A stretch of DNA of 64,000 nt, from contig JAXHOK010000059.1 in the NCBI GenBank assembly GCA_034519515.1, positions 62,001-126,000 of the forward strand, written 5' to 3'. The notes beneath the pieces are model-generated. The model had not been told where the DNA came from. It searched no databases and saw only the letters and a list, made by a program, of their open reading frames with translations. Source of the DNA: Arcicella sp034519515 (lineage in GTDB: Bacteria; Bacteroidota; Bacteroidia; Cytophagales; Spirosomataceae). Position numbers and translations under genes: made by a program. Positions 46,302-55,683 of this stretch are shown piece after piece (position 1 is the first letter of the stretch; every line of letters starts with the position of its first letter).

Positions 46302-47609
46302 ATGAGTAAAATAAATTTTGATTACAGTACAAAAACATCCCCCTACCCCTTTCAAAGGGGGATTCTCCACCCATGCAAGTCCTTATTTGAAGGGAGTAAC
46401 ATACACATTAGAAAAAAGTCAGTTTATTCATATTTCTTCTTCAACCCGTGGTTGGTATTCACTGGGACGCATAGTCCAACCACTCCTGCTAAAGCAATAT
46501 TATTACTACTGATTTTTACTTATTGCTCATTGCTCACACCTCAAAGCTCACAAGCCCAAATCTTGAATGATGCCGCCACTCGCCAGCAAATTTCGCAGGG
46601 TTTGGATAATATGTATTCTTACGATTTTAAGGAATCTGCCGAGATTTTTCAGAAAATAAAAGCTAAATATCCACAGCACCCCGTGTTTTATACCTTGATG
46701 GCGATTCAGACCGAATTGATGTATTTCCCGTTGAAAGACTACCCCGCTCAACAGAAAACTTATTTGGCATATCTCAATCAAAGCAGAGCATTGTCGGAAG
46801 CCATGTTGGATAAAAATGAAGAAGATGTTGAAGCCACATTTTTTGAGTTGGCAACGTTAGGCTATTTAGCAGCTTATGATGCTGACAATCAAGAATTTAT
46901 GAAGGCAGTGGGCGTAGCAAAAAAAGCCTATTCATACCTCAAAAAAGGCTTGGTTTTAACAGATAAACAACCTGAGTTTCTGTATTCTTCGGGGATTTAT
47001 AATTATTATCGTGTAGAATATCCAGAAACGCATCCGATGATAAAATCAGTCATTTGGATGTTTGCGGATGGTAATAAAAAATTGGGTTTACAGCAATTAG
47101 ATTTAGCGACTCGCAAAACTGTTTTCGTAAAAAATGAAGCTACTTTTTACGCAGGTTATGTCTATACAAAATACGAATCAAATTTTGCTAAGGCTCTAAC
47201 TTACAACAATATACTAATTGAAAAACACCCCAATAATCTTCTTTACCAAATGCAAAGAACTGAGTTTCTGTATGCCATGGGGCGTTATGATGATGCCGAA
47301 TATTTTGCAGATAAAATCTTGAAACAGAGAGGAATAATGTTCCAATGTGCAGGGATAATCTTTAAAGGTTTGATTGCTGAGAAAAGTAAGAAAGATGATA
47401 AAAATGCTGAAATTTTACTGCTGAAAGGTATAAAGATGCCTTTTGATGAGCGTTTTACCAAGGATTATCACGCCCTTGCGTATGTGGGTTTAGCACGCAT
47501 TGCAAAACGAGCAGGAGAGACCAATAAAATGAAAGAATACGCCAAAAAAGCCAGCAAAATGGCAGAATATAAATCAACACTGGCAGAAGCTAAGGCAATT
47601 TTGAAGTGA
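46302..47609 (+). CDS. Exported TPR-repeat protein; start uncertain
   Basis: Up to 435 aa. The real protein seems to begin around residue 50-60 of the long frame, where a signal peptide appears (AILLLLIFTYCSLL to SSQAQ) before ATRQQISQGLDNMYSYDFKES. The first 60 codons run through two hairpin-forming repeats (CCCCTTTCAAAGGGG near 46350; GTGGTTGG 46449-46456 with CCAACCAC 46476-46483), and no ATG follows them; an in-frame TTG at 46453 is possible. The body has TPR-like helices (ATFFELATLGYLAAYD, NFAKALTYNNILIEKHPNN). Role unknown. The repeat insertions may have displaced the native start. Confidence 0.7.
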   Translation: MSKINFDYSTKTSPYPFQRGILHPCKSLFEGSNIHIRKKSVYSYFFFNPWLVFTGTHSPTTPAKAILLLLIFTYCSLLTPQSSQAQILNDAATRQQISQGLDNMYSYDFKESAEIFQKIKAKYPQHPVFYTLMAIQTELMYFPLKDYPAQQKTYLAYLNQSRALSEAMLDKNEEDVEATFFELATLGYLAAYDADNQEFMKAVGVAKKAYSYLKKGLVLTDKQPEFLYSSGIYNYYRVEYPETHPMIKSVIWMFADGNKKLGLQQLDLATRKTVFVKNEATFYAGYVYTKYESNFAKALTYNNILIEKHPNNLLYQMQRTEFLYAMGRYDDAEYFADKILKQRGIMFQCAGIIFKGLIAEKSKKDDKNAEILLLKGIKMPFDERFTKDYHALAYVGLARIAKRAGETNKMKEYAKKASKMAEYKSTLAEAKAILK

Positions 47610-47660
47610 GTTTTTTGGCATCGCAACGGCGAACCGTGCAGATAACGCAGATGCTTCGCA

Positions 47661-47905
47661 ACGCAGATTTTCGCAGATTTTTAAAAGGATTTGCGATTTA
47701 ATCAATGGAGCTGTTTCAACTTTTCGTTTTGATTGGAAATTGAATTCATCTTTAATCTACCAGGTTAGAGATGAAACTTTTTTACAACGAAAGGAATAAG
47801 TTTAAACAGCTTCAATGTTTAGGTTCAAAAGATTTCATACCAAATGAATATATATTTTCATAAATAACGTAAAAATCTGAAAGAAAAATCTGCGAAAATC
47901 TGCGT
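47661..47905. repeat. 22-bp inverted repeat flanking a 200-bp spacer
   Basis: ACGCAGATTTTCGCAGATTTTT (47661-47682 starts so) and its perfect complement at 47884-47905 enclose about 200 nt with further partial symmetry (GCTGTTT near 47710 and AAACAGC near 47804). It fills the gap between two convergent genes and has no ORF. The ATCTGCG core is a common intergenic repeat in Bacteroidota. Confidence 0.6.
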
Positions 47906-47942
47906 TACCGTAGGTATCTGTGTAATCTGCGTGCCATACATA

Positions 47943-48689
47943 CTATCCACGGACTTCCTGCAATAATTTATTCGCAAAAATAAACTCGTGCATTTCTGGC
48001 ACACTTGAGGTTCGGATATTGGAATTATCACCTTCCCAAAGTTTTTTGCCTTGATACAGGAACATGATTTTTTCACCCATCCCAATTACAGTATTCATAT
48101 CGTGTGTGATAACGATGGTGGTTATATTAAATTCATCGGTAATTTCTTTAATTAACTCATCAATTTTTACGGAAGTCAGTGGATCAAGTCCTGAATTGGG
48201 TTCGTCACAAAAAAGATATTTCGGATTCATCACAATGGCTCTGGCAATGCCCACACGCTTCTTCATCCCGCCAGAAATCTCGGAAGGCATCCGTAGTCCA
48301 GCGTTTTCTAATTGTACCCTTTGTAAGCAGATATTTACTCGATCTAATTTCTCTTCTTCCGACATATTCGTGAGCATATCCAAAGGGAATTTTACGTTTT
48401 CCAGAACCGTTTTAGAGTCAAACAATGCCCCTCCTTGAAAGAGAACGCCCATTTCTCGGCGAATTTCTTTACGAATTTCTTCGTCTGAATTATGAAAATC
48501 TCGCCCGTCATACAGCACTTGCCCCGATTCTGGTTTCACAATCCCAATCATACATTTGAGCAATACACTTTTTCCCGTCCCGCTTCCCCCAATAATCAAG
48601 GTAGTATCACCAGGATTGAAAGAACCATTAATGCCCATCAAAACATCACGCCCATTGAAGGATTTATTTATATTTTTTATCTCAATCAT
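47943..48689 (-). CDS. ABC transporter ATP-binding protein (MlaF-like)
   Basis: 248-aa ATPase. Walker A IGGSGTGKS, Q-loop LFQGGALFDS, signature EISGGMKKRVGIARAI and Walker B YLFCDEPNSGLDP are intact. FQGGALFD and SGGMKKR are hallmarks of the Mla/ceramide/phospholipid-type family that moves lipids between membranes. The usual permease (MlaE) and MCE genes are not adjacent in this window: upstream is a 54-aa gene and downstream a convergent gene. The membrane partner must be elsewhere. Confidence 0.88.
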   Translation of the reverse strand: MIEIKNINKSFNGRDVLMGINGSFNPGDTTLIIGGSGTGKSVLLKCMIGIVKPESGQVLYDGRDFHNSDEEIRKEIRREMGVLFQGGALFDSKTVLENVKFPLDMLTNMSEEEKLDRVNICLQRVQLENAGLRMPSEISGGMKKRVGIARAIVMNPKYLFCDEPNSGLDPLTSVKIDELIKEITDEFNITTIVITHDMNTVIGMGEKIMFLYQGKKLWEGDNSNIRTSSVPEMHEFIFANKLLQEVRG

Positions 48690-48710
48690 GTAATTTTTAG
48701 GTATTAGGGG

Positions 48711-48875
48711 TTAGGGGTTGGGGACATAGTTCTCAAACCCTATTGGAGTATCATCAAAATCATCTGTCATCATACTGAAAATGCCTTTTCCCCAACCAGC
48801 TTGGCGAACTATCTTTTTAGTATTTTCAATTCCTTGATTTTTATTTGGTATTTGTAATTCCTTGTTGCCAGCCAT
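48711..48875 (-). CDS. Small protein with DUF2281-like C-terminus
   Basis: 54-aa gene too short for routine ORF calls. It begins MAGNKELQIPNKNQGIE and has RQAGWGKGIFSMMTDDFDD and a final ENYVPNP. The G-x-G-K-G-x-F-x-x-x-x-DDFD pattern is the C-terminal part of DUF2281-type antitoxin-like proteins. It lies 21 nt before the ATPase gene and 31 nt after the photolyase gene, all on the same strand. It may be an antitoxin without its partner or a fragment. Confidence 0.55.
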   Translation of the reverse strand: MAGNKELQIPNKNQGIENTKKIVRQAGWGKGIFSMMTDDFDDTPIGFENYVPNP

Positions 48876-48906
48876 CTTTTTTGATTTTTAACAAATTTAA
48901 AGAATC

Positions 48907-50451
48907 TTACAGATTTTCAATGTCATTCAGATAAATTTCCGCTTGTTGCAAGATTTCTGCTTTTTGTTCAGGTTGCATTTTATCCCAGGTTACATACGCC
49001 ATGCCGATTCGTGGATTTTTGGCTAATTTCTCCCGATTACGGTCATAAAAGTTCCAATAAAAGCTGTTGAATGGACAAGGCTTCTCCCCCACTTTCTTGG
49101 ATTTATCATAGAAACACGTTTCGCAATAATGCCCCATTTTGTCGATATAATTGGCGGAAGCAGCATAAGGCTTCGAGCCAATAATTCCTCCATCTGCATA
49201 CTGACTCATGCCCCGAGTGTTGGTAATTTCGACCCACTGAATAGCATCAATATAGATACCTAAATACCACATATCAACCTCATATGGATGAATGCCTGCG
49301 ATTAAAGTAAAGTTGCCCGTAACCATCAAACGTTGAATATGATGAGCGTAGGCATAGTCCAAACTTTGTCCAACGGCGTGCTTCATACAGTTCATTTTGG
49401 TTTGCCCCGTCCAGAACCACGAGGGTAATTTGCGTTCGTTTTCAAAATAGTTAAGTTGTTCAAATTCAGGCATTTTAGCCCAATAAATTCCCCGCATATA
49501 TTCCCGCCATCCTACTATTTGCCGAACAAAACCTTCAATTTGGGCAATCGAAATTCGTTCCTGATTTTCATGCCAATGACTCACGGCTTTTTGCACAACT
49601 TCCAAAGGTGAAAGTAACTTTATATTCATCGCAAATGAAATCCTTGAATGATAAATTGACCAATACGAAGGGTGCATGGTGTCTTCATAAGTGCCAAAAA
49701 GTTCGAGGCAATTTTCGACAAAAAAATCTAATAATTGTAACCCTTCTGCCCTTGAAGTTGTCCAAATAAAAGCCTTTGGGTTTACCCGTCCGATGGTCTT
49801 TATTTCTTGGTTTTGTACTAAATCGTAAATCTCCGAAACGTCTTTGTCAAAAGTCAGAGGTTCGATGGGACGATGATTTTTGGGTAATTTCTTCCGATTG
49901 TCGGCATCATAATTCCATTGACCCGTCAAAGGTTCTTTTCCATCCATCAAAATATCGTATTTTTTCCGCATCATACGGTAGAAATTTTCCATCAAAAAAG
50001 TCTTTTTCCCTTTAAAGAAATCCGCCAATTCATGACGTTCACTCAGGAAATGTTCAGAGTCGAAAGTTTGGGTTTGGACACCTTTTTGGGTTAATAATAG
50101 AGTAAATTCTTTCAGTTGTTCATCCAAACGATATTCATCGGGAAATTGATATTCAAATTGCTGAATATCAATTTCTTGCATGATATTTGAAAGGTTTTTA
50201 GTAAGCGATTGAGTGTTATTTTTATCATCTAATTTCAGATAAATTACTTGATGTCCTTTTGTCCGTAAATCGTCCGTGAAGGTTCGCATGGCGGTAAAAA
50301 AGGCAATAATTTTTTGGATATGGTGCTGAACATAATCAGTTTCCTGACGCATTTCCATCATCACGTAATACACGTTTGAATCAGTCTGATTAAACCAAGA
50401 ATGTTGATGATTGAGTTGGTCGCCGAGGATGAGGCGTAGGGTTTTGGACAT
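48907..50451 (-). CDS. FeS-type (6-4) photolyase / cryptochrome-related protein
   Basis: 514-aa flavoprotein of the FeS-BCP branch. The start LRLILGDQLNHQHSWF is the family N-terminus. The C-terminal catalytic domain has YWSIYHSRISFAMNIKLLSP, IVGWREYMRGIYWAKMP and LDYAYAHHIQRLMVTGNFTL. The four cluster cysteines fit CMKH, HYCETC (two) and KPCPFNSFYW. Such enzymes repair UV (6-4) photoproducts using blue light, with FAD and a lumazine antenna in characterised members. Confidence 0.9.
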   Translation of the reverse strand: MSKTLRLILGDQLNHQHSWFNQTDSNVYYVMMEMRQETDYVQHHIQKIIAFFTAMRTFTDDLRTKGHQVIYLKLDDKNNTQSLTKNLSNIMQEIDIQQFEYQFPDEYRLDEQLKEFTLLLTQKGVQTQTFDSEHFLSERHELADFFKGKKTFLMENFYRMMRKKYDILMDGKEPLTGQWNYDADNRKKLPKNHRPIEPLTFDKDVSEIYDLVQNQEIKTIGRVNPKAFIWTTSRAEGLQLLDFFVENCLELFGTYEDTMHPSYWSIYHSRISFAMNIKLLSPLEVVQKAVSHWHENQERISIAQIEGFVRQIVGWREYMRGIYWAKMPEFEQLNYFENERKLPSWFWTGQTKMNCMKHAVGQSLDYAYAHHIQRLMVTGNFTLIAGIHPYEVDMWYLGIYIDAIQWVEITNTRGMSQYADGGIIGSKPYAASANYIDKMGHYCETCFYDKSKKVGEKPCPFNSFYWNFYDRNREKLAKNPRIGMAYVTWDKMQPEQKAEILQQAEIYLNDIENL

Positions 50452-50673
50452 TGAGTAAAGGAGTTTGAGTTTGTATTGATAACTGGATTTTGGGTCAGTT
50501 TGTTAATTGTAAAAATGCATATTATCCATGAAAAAGGGAATAATATTGGCAATTTCGTAACCGCAAAAATGATATTCATTACTATTAACCAAACCATATT
50601 AACTTTGCATTAACAAGTCTTTTAAGAATCCGTCATTACTTTTGTTTTTATTTTAAATTAAATCATTAATCAG

Positions 50674-51771
50674 ATGAAATTTATTGCTCATTTTTCCAGA
50701 ATTTTTGTTGGCGTAATCTTTATTTTTTCGGGGCTAATCAAGCTCAACGACCCCGTAGGAACGGAAATTAAATTGGAAGAATATTTCGATGTCTTCGCTA
50801 CTGATTTCCCCGCAATGGCAGGTTTTTGGCACTTTTGGGTGCCTTATGCCCTATATCTCTCCATATTTTTGTGTGCTTTGGAACTGGTTTTAGGCGTTTG
50901 TCTTTTGGTGCAATACAAACTCAAAACGTCTTCGTGGATATTGCTGGCAACGGTTATTTTCTTTGGATTTTTGACGTTTTATTCAGCATATTACAATAAA
51001 GTAACTGATTGTGGATGTTTTGGCGAAACCATCAAATTGAAGCCTTGGACATCTTTTTGGAAAGATATGGTTCTGTTATTTTTCATTTTAATTATCCTCT
51101 GGCAACGTAATATTTTTGCCGATAAAAAAACGGGAATGTTGGTTGGAATGTCGGTTATTTTCTGTGCTTTTTTAGCGATTTATGCCGTAAAATTCAATCC
51201 TCCATACGATGGACTTCCGTATGCAGTTGGGCAGGATATTCCAAAAAACATGAAGCCATCTGAGCCTTTGCAGTTTATGTATAAATACGAAAAAGACGGT
51301 AAAATCCTTGATTTGAAGGAAATGCCAACTGATACTACTTATAAATTCAAAGAAATGATAACTTTGAACGCAGACGAAGCCAAGGCGAAAATCACGGATT
51401 ACAACGTCTGGAAAGATGGCGACTCAACTGATTATAAGGCAGAAAGTTTTACGGGTAAAAAATTGATGATTATTGTTCCCGTAGTGGAGAAAGCCAGTAC
51501 CGATGATATGGATAAAATCCGCAGTTTGGCAAAAAGTTTGGAAGGTTCAGACATCAAAGTATGGCTCGTGAGTGGTTCAACCGAAGAAGCCGTCAATAAT
51601 TTCAGACATGAACATCAATTAGCATTTCCTTCGTTAAGTGCCGACACAAAGGTTTTGAAAACCATTGGGCGGTCAAATCCTTCTATTTGGTTATTGCAGG
51701 ATGGCATCGTGAAAGGCAAATGGGCTCATGCAGATACACCTGAGAAGGAGGAGGTTTTAGGAAAATTTTAA
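50674..51771 (+). CDS. BT_3928-type DoxX/MauE membrane protein with thioredoxin-like tail
   Basis: 365 aa. The N-terminal half has four to five helices of the DoxX/MauE kind (IAHFSRIFVGVIFIFSGLIK, LALELVLGVCLL) with the conserved Cys pair DCGCFGE. The C-terminal half beyond residue 170 is periplasmic, with a thioredoxin-like layout (KLMIIVPVVEKASTDDMDKI, IKVWLVSGSTEEAVNNF, SIWLLQDG) but no CxxC. A role in disulfide or redox supply at the envelope is suggested by MauE relatives. It precedes aroK, 146 nt apart, with an inverted repeat between. Confidence 0.8.
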   Translation: MKFIAHFSRIFVGVIFIFSGLIKLNDPVGTEIKLEEYFDVFATDFPAMAGFWHFWVPYALYLSIFLCALELVLGVCLLVQYKLKTSSWILLATVIFFGFLTFYSAYYNKVTDCGCFGETIKLKPWTSFWKDMVLLFFILIILWQRNIFADKKTGMLVGMSVIFCAFLAIYAVKFNPPYDGLPYAVGQDIPKNMKPSEPLQFMYKYEKDGKILDLKEMPTDTTYKFKEMITLNADEAKAKITDYNVWKDGDSTDYKAESFTGKKLMIIVPVVEKASTDDMDKIRSLAKSLEGSDIKVWLVSGSTEEAVNNFRHEHQLAFPSLSADTKVLKTIGRSNPSIWLLQDGIVKGKWAHADTPEKEEVLGKF

Positions 51772-51917
51772 GTTAAAAAGTTTAAAAGAATTTTCAATAT
51801 CCAATGTTCAACTTTCAATGTTCAAGTGCCGGATTTCATTCTTACTTGAATATTGAACATTGATTATTGTTAATTGAAAATTCTTTTATTTTGTAACACT
51901 TAATTTTTAAAAAACAA

Positions 51918-52430
51918 ATGAAAAATATATATCTAATCGGTATGCCCTCCTCAGGCAAAAGCACTTTGGGCAGACAACTTGCCAAACGCCTTGATTATCA
52001 GTTTGTTGATATGGATGAACTGATTGTAAATCAAGAATTATCGACCATTGCTGAGATTTTTAAATATAAAGGAGAAGATTATTTTCGGCAAGTGGAAAGT
52101 AAGGTTTTGAAGGGAATCAAACCCAATCAGAAAATGATTATTGCCACGGGCGGTGGAGTACCTTGTTTTTTTGATAACATGGATTTTATCAGAGCCAACG
52201 GGACAAGTATTTTTCTGAATGTGCAGCCCGAAGATTTATTGAAAAGAATTCAAAAATCAGATGGAAATAATCGTCCTTTGATTGATAAAAAGAAAGCAAA
52301 TGAAGTATTGTTGAATGAATTAAAAGAAAGATACGAAAAACGTTTAAAATTCTATGAACAAGCTGATATTCAGATAGATGGAAGTATTGAGGTGGAGCAG
52401 ATTCTGTGGCTTTTGGAGGAAATTGGGTAA
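51918..52430 (+). CDS. aroK: Shikimate kinase
   Basis: 170-aa enzyme phosphorylating shikimate in aromatic amino-acid synthesis. Walker A GMPSSGKST (8-16), shikimate-binding DMDELI, DYFRQVESKVL with the Arg, ATGGGVP and the lid region with R-x-x-x-Y (ELKERYEKRLKFYEQAD). Length and motif order are standard. Confidence 0.93.
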   Translation: MKNIYLIGMPSSGKSTLGRQLAKRLDYQFVDMDELIVNQELSTIAEIFKYKGEDYFRQVESKVLKGIKPNQKMIIATGGGVPCFFDNMDFIRANGTSIFLNVQPEDLLKRIQKSDGNNRPLIDKKKANEVLLNELKERYEKRLKFYEQADIQIDGSIEVEQILWLLEEIG

Positions 52431-52436
52431 TGTTTT

Positions 52437-53198
52437 TTATACATTCATCTTCTGTATCACAAATTTATTAAACCATCTTGGTACTAAATCAGAGGTTAGC
52501 TCTATTTCCTTTCCGTGAAAAACAGTGGCAAAACAAGGTAGTTCTTCGTTTTGTCCATCTGACGAATTATCAAAAAGATAAGCCAAATCAACTAATTTAA
52601 GAGCATCATACAGCAAATCCGAAGAGCGATTATAACGGCTTACTATTTTTTCTTCCTCCACAAAGTGCCCTCCTTGTGCATATCTATTCTTCACACGATT
52701 CACATTTATCAGAGGACTTTCAGTTGTTACAAAATATAAAATCACTTCAAAACCTTGGTTCTTAGCATTTTGCATAATTTCCAGTTTTGACGAATGAGAC
52801 ATCACAGTTTCAAAACAAAATGATGTTTCATTTTTTAGGTAGTAATGTCTTAAATAATCAACAATTATCATCGACAAATATGAACTGATTTTATATTGAC
52901 TCCCAAATCGGACTATATTATTTTTAACAACAATAGTGCTAATAAATTCTTCTTCAAAACAGTTATAATACTGACAAATGGTTTGAAGTATAGTATTATT
53001 TCTCACAAAATTTCGGAGGTCTTTCTCTTGAACTTTTACCTGATAGTTTTCACAATCGAAAACATTATTTTTATGTAAATGCTGTTCAATATCATCAGCA
53101 TTTAGGTAAATTCCGATATCAATATCTCTTTGAATTTTACGGGTTATAGTGCTTTTTCCCGAACCGTTTGGTCCAGCAAAAATAATTAATCGACTCAA
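52437..53198 (-). CDS. Zeta-toxin family kinase
   Basis: 253-aa P-loop protein. Walker A AGPNGSGKST (8-17), then IYLNADDIEQHLH as the substrate Asp region, ETSFCFETVMSHSSKLEIM, and NRVKNRYAQGGHFVEEEKIVSRYNRS as the lid. This is the zeta-toxin/UDP-N-acetylglucosamine-kinase-like fold common in Bacteroidota. Its start lies 3 nt after the stop of a 195-aa gene upstream on the same strand. In epsilon-zeta systems the partner is a small three-helix antitoxin; here it is different. Confidence 0.85.
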   Translation of the reverse strand: MSRLIIFAGPNGSGKSTITRKIQRDIDIGIYLNADDIEQHLHKNNVFDCENYQVKVQEKDLRNFVRNNTILQTICQYYNCFEEEFISTIVVKNNIVRFGSQYKISSYLSMIIVDYLRHYYLKNETSFCFETVMSHSSKLEIMQNAKNQGFEVILYFVTTESPLINVNRVKNRYAQGGHFVEEEKIVSRYNRSSDLLYDALKLVDLAYLFDNSSDGQNEELPCFATVFHGKEIELTSDLVPRWFNKFVIQKMNV

Positions 53199-53201
53199 TT
53201 T

Positions 53202-53789
53202 TTATGACAGGGTTAGTTTGAGAGATAATACTTGGGGTTTGGGAGTAAGATTTTCAAGAACAGTAATACTTCCATCTGAGTGTTCTTCTATAATTTGATT
53301 ATTTCTTACTACTCTGATTGAAAGTCCTTGTTTTTTGACTTCTTGATATGACTCTTGGAGGGCTTTATTGGCTAAATTAGTGGTATGCTTCATTTCTTGG
53401 TCTAATTGCGTAGAATCTATTTTTTTATGATTTAATTCTATAAAACTAATTAATTCGTTGTATTTATCTTGGTTTTTTACTTCTATTTTTACAAAGTTTT
53501 CAAGTGGAGTTGGGATAACAATTTTTTCAAAAACGCCACGTATTGATTTACGTTTATTAACACTTGCAGAGGGATTATGCACTGCTAAATCTCCTGTAAA
53601 AAATGTTGCTTCTCGAAAATTGGGGGATTTAGTAATTGCCAATTTCTCAAAAATGGTCAAACTCTTGGTTGTGTAGTGTGTTCCTGCGGTTACTATCGGT
53701 TTAATTTTCTCAAAACTATTGAGATTGATAAAAATAGCAAATGATTTACGATTTGCAGATTTATTCATTACTAAGTTACTCATAATCAT
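53202..53789 (-). CDS. Unknown protein encoded directly before the zeta toxin
   Basis: 195 aa, unrecognised. The N-terminal half has strands and polar turns (SFAIFINLNSFEKIKPIVTAG, FREATFFTGDLAVHNPSASV, KRKSIRGVFEKIVIP). The C-terminal half has a helix (SFIELNHKKIDSTQLDQEMK) and a final beta segment (LSIRVVRNNQIIEEHSDGSI). No signal peptide. Two further ATG codons (53783, 53771) are alternative starts. The 3-nt spacing implies co-transcription and possible antitoxin or substrate-recognition function. It does not resemble epsilon. Confidence 0.6.
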   Translation of the reverse strand: MIMSNLVMNKSANRKSFAIFINLNSFEKIKPIVTAGTHYTTKSLTIFEKLAITKSPNFREATFFTGDLAVHNPSASVNKRKSIRGVFEKIVIPTPLENFVKIEVKNQDKYNELISFIELNHKKIDSTQLDQEMKHTTNLANKALQESYQEVKKQGLSIRVVRNNQIIEEHSDGSITVLENLTPKPQVLSLKLTLS

Positions 53790-53894
53790 ATAGTTATTTA
53801 AGATAATACAAAAGTGAAATTACAAAATAAATCGCAAAATAATATCAATTTTTGTCTTAAATCTATTCCTTAATGATAAATCTGTTTAAAATAC

Positions 53895-53937
53895 AAAATG
53901 CTCAATATCAAAACTTTTTTTAGACATTGAGCATTTT
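53895..53937 (-). terminator. Terminator of the FadL-like gene
   Basis: 12-bp stem AAAATGCTCAAT / ATTGAGCATTTT with a 19-nt loop, 17 nt after the stop of the minus-strand gene. Confidence 0.65.
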
Positions 53938-53953
53938 TATTTTAAATCATATT

Positions 53954-55594
53954 TTAGAAAAATACCCCAAAACTAACCACTCCTCTGGTGAAGCTATTAT
54001 CAATTTTGGTAGAAGCAAAATCTCTACTATCAGTTAATCGGTATGGCGTATATGATTGTTGTGTTGTGCCATACATTCCCGTTACATCCACATAAAACTG
54101 GTTGGTTCTGTAACCAACGCCCGCCGAGAAAATCATTTGTGAACGATTGATAGCATTAGAATTATCAAAAGTTGTGCTGAACGGATTTTGTTGATAATTA
54201 ACTCCTCCACGCAAACTGACATGATTCATTCTGTATTCCCCACCCACTTTTAGATTCAAAGTATTATTGTAAAATACTTTTACATTATCTGCTGAATTCA
54301 AGAAAGAATCATCAAAACTCAACTCCTCTGATGGGTTTCTTAATTTCATACTATTATAAGTTACGTATTCTACATCAGCCGAAATAAACCCTTTCTTTTT
54401 AAAGAAAACGGCAGCACCACCGCTAATTCTCCATGGCGTTGTTAAACTGTAACTATCTTCGTAAGTGATGGTTGATAATTGAGGAATTCGAGTAACATAG
54501 CTGATGTTATTTCTTCTTGTAACCTGGTAACCTCTTGCCGTTAAAGTGCTTGCGTTTGCTCCATTGCCAATATTTACGCCTTTATTAGGGTCAATATCAA
54601 CATCCAATGTTCTTGAACTGTTTTCAGAAACATCATACCAAGTCGGGGTAGCAACACTAAATCCGAAGCGAACCATATCGTTGGGTTTATAAATTGTGCC
54701 AATCGTTAAATTCAAACCGCTACCACTTGATGCCACAAACCGAGATTCTCTTATCCCATTGATTTCTACGGGATTACTGTATGTTTCGTTGAACTGCCAA
54801 ACACTCTCGTATCTGAAACTGGGGATTCCTATGGTGCCACCAATATAGAATTTTTCGTTGGCAGTGCCCCCATAAGAAAGTGACCACTGGCTCGAACGTC
54901 CTGTTGATTGAAAGTCAAAACTTTGATTGGTTCTCGAGTTACCTTCTGCTCCTTCGAAAGGCGGATTTGTAACCCCCGTAGGATTAATAACATATCCCCA
55001 ATAATACAAACCAGCACTACCCGTGAAATTATTAGGAGCATTATTGAAAGTATTATCAAGGCTGGAAGGAGTAATTGCACCCGAAGCAATTTGATTATTG
55101 ACCGCTTCTGCATAGCTATCAGTAATTGACCCCCCGTATCCCGAACCTGTGCCTGAGAACTTTACGTTATTAAAAAACGAATTCTGACGAGAATAAGTTA
55201 TCCCGAAAGACCCCCGCCAGCCTTCACGGTAAGATGGTTCAGCTCCCGCAAAGACCACACCGAGGTTGGCAATATTAAAGTTATTGACATCTGATTTTAT
55301 TGTGGGGCTACCCTCACGAGCGTATAATGAACTGTTGCTAAGGTTTTGGAAAGAGGGCGTAAAACTAAACTCTGAGCGAGTATAAAACCCTAATCCTGCT
55401 GGATTACCCGTTGCCGAGCTGACATCCGCCCCCAAAGCGGAATGACTCCCACCGAGAGCCTGAAAACGTGCTGAGCCTGTGGGTGTCACGGTGGAAAACA
55501 TCTTCGCCAATGCATCATAGTTGTTATCCTGCGCAACAACTTGCAGAGTTGTGAGTGTAAAGATTATTACAAAAAAACCGAATGAAATTTTCAT
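53954..55594 (-). CDS. OmpP1/FadL-family outer membrane protein
   Basis: 546 aa with a signal peptide ending VVAQ (about residue 22). The mature start MFSTVTPTGSARFQALGGSHSALGADVSSATGNPAGLGFYTRSEFS is the Bacteroidota FadL-like hallmark (the hatch region). The rest is a long beta-barrel with alternating aromatic strands, for example IGIPSFRYESVW and VRFGFSVATPTWYDVSE, ending RGVVSFGVFF. Members are thought to import hydrophobic molecules. It follows a Gly-rich lipoprotein gene with a terminator between. Confidence 0.88.
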   Translation of the reverse strand: MKISFGFFVIIFTLTTLQVVAQDNNYDALAKMFSTVTPTGSARFQALGGSHSALGADVSSATGNPAGLGFYTRSEFSFTPSFQNLSNSSLYAREGSPTIKSDVNNFNIANLGVVFAGAEPSYREGWRGSFGITYSRQNSFFNNVKFSGTGSGYGGSITDSYAEAVNNQIASGAITPSSLDNTFNNAPNNFTGSAGLYYWGYVINPTGVTNPPFEGAEGNSRTNQSFDFQSTGRSSQWSLSYGGTANEKFYIGGTIGIPSFRYESVWQFNETYSNPVEINGIRESRFVASSGSGLNLTIGTIYKPNDMVRFGFSVATPTWYDVSENSSRTLDVDIDPNKGVNIGNGANASTLTARGYQVTRRNNISYVTRIPQLSTITYEDSYSLTTPWRISGGAAVFFKKKGFISADVEYVTYNSMKLRNPSEELSFDDSFLNSADNVKVFYNNTLNLKVGGEYRMNHVSLRGGVNYQQNPFSTTFDNSNAINRSQMIFSAGVGYRTNQFYVDVTGMYGTTQQSYTPYRLTDSRDFASTKIDNSFTRGVVSFGVFF

Positions 55595-55683
55595 ATTATC
55601 TAATGGATTAAAAATTTAGAAGGGTTACGATTTTCTATTGATAAGACAATTAAAATTATCGTTCCCCCTATACTTTAAACGAA

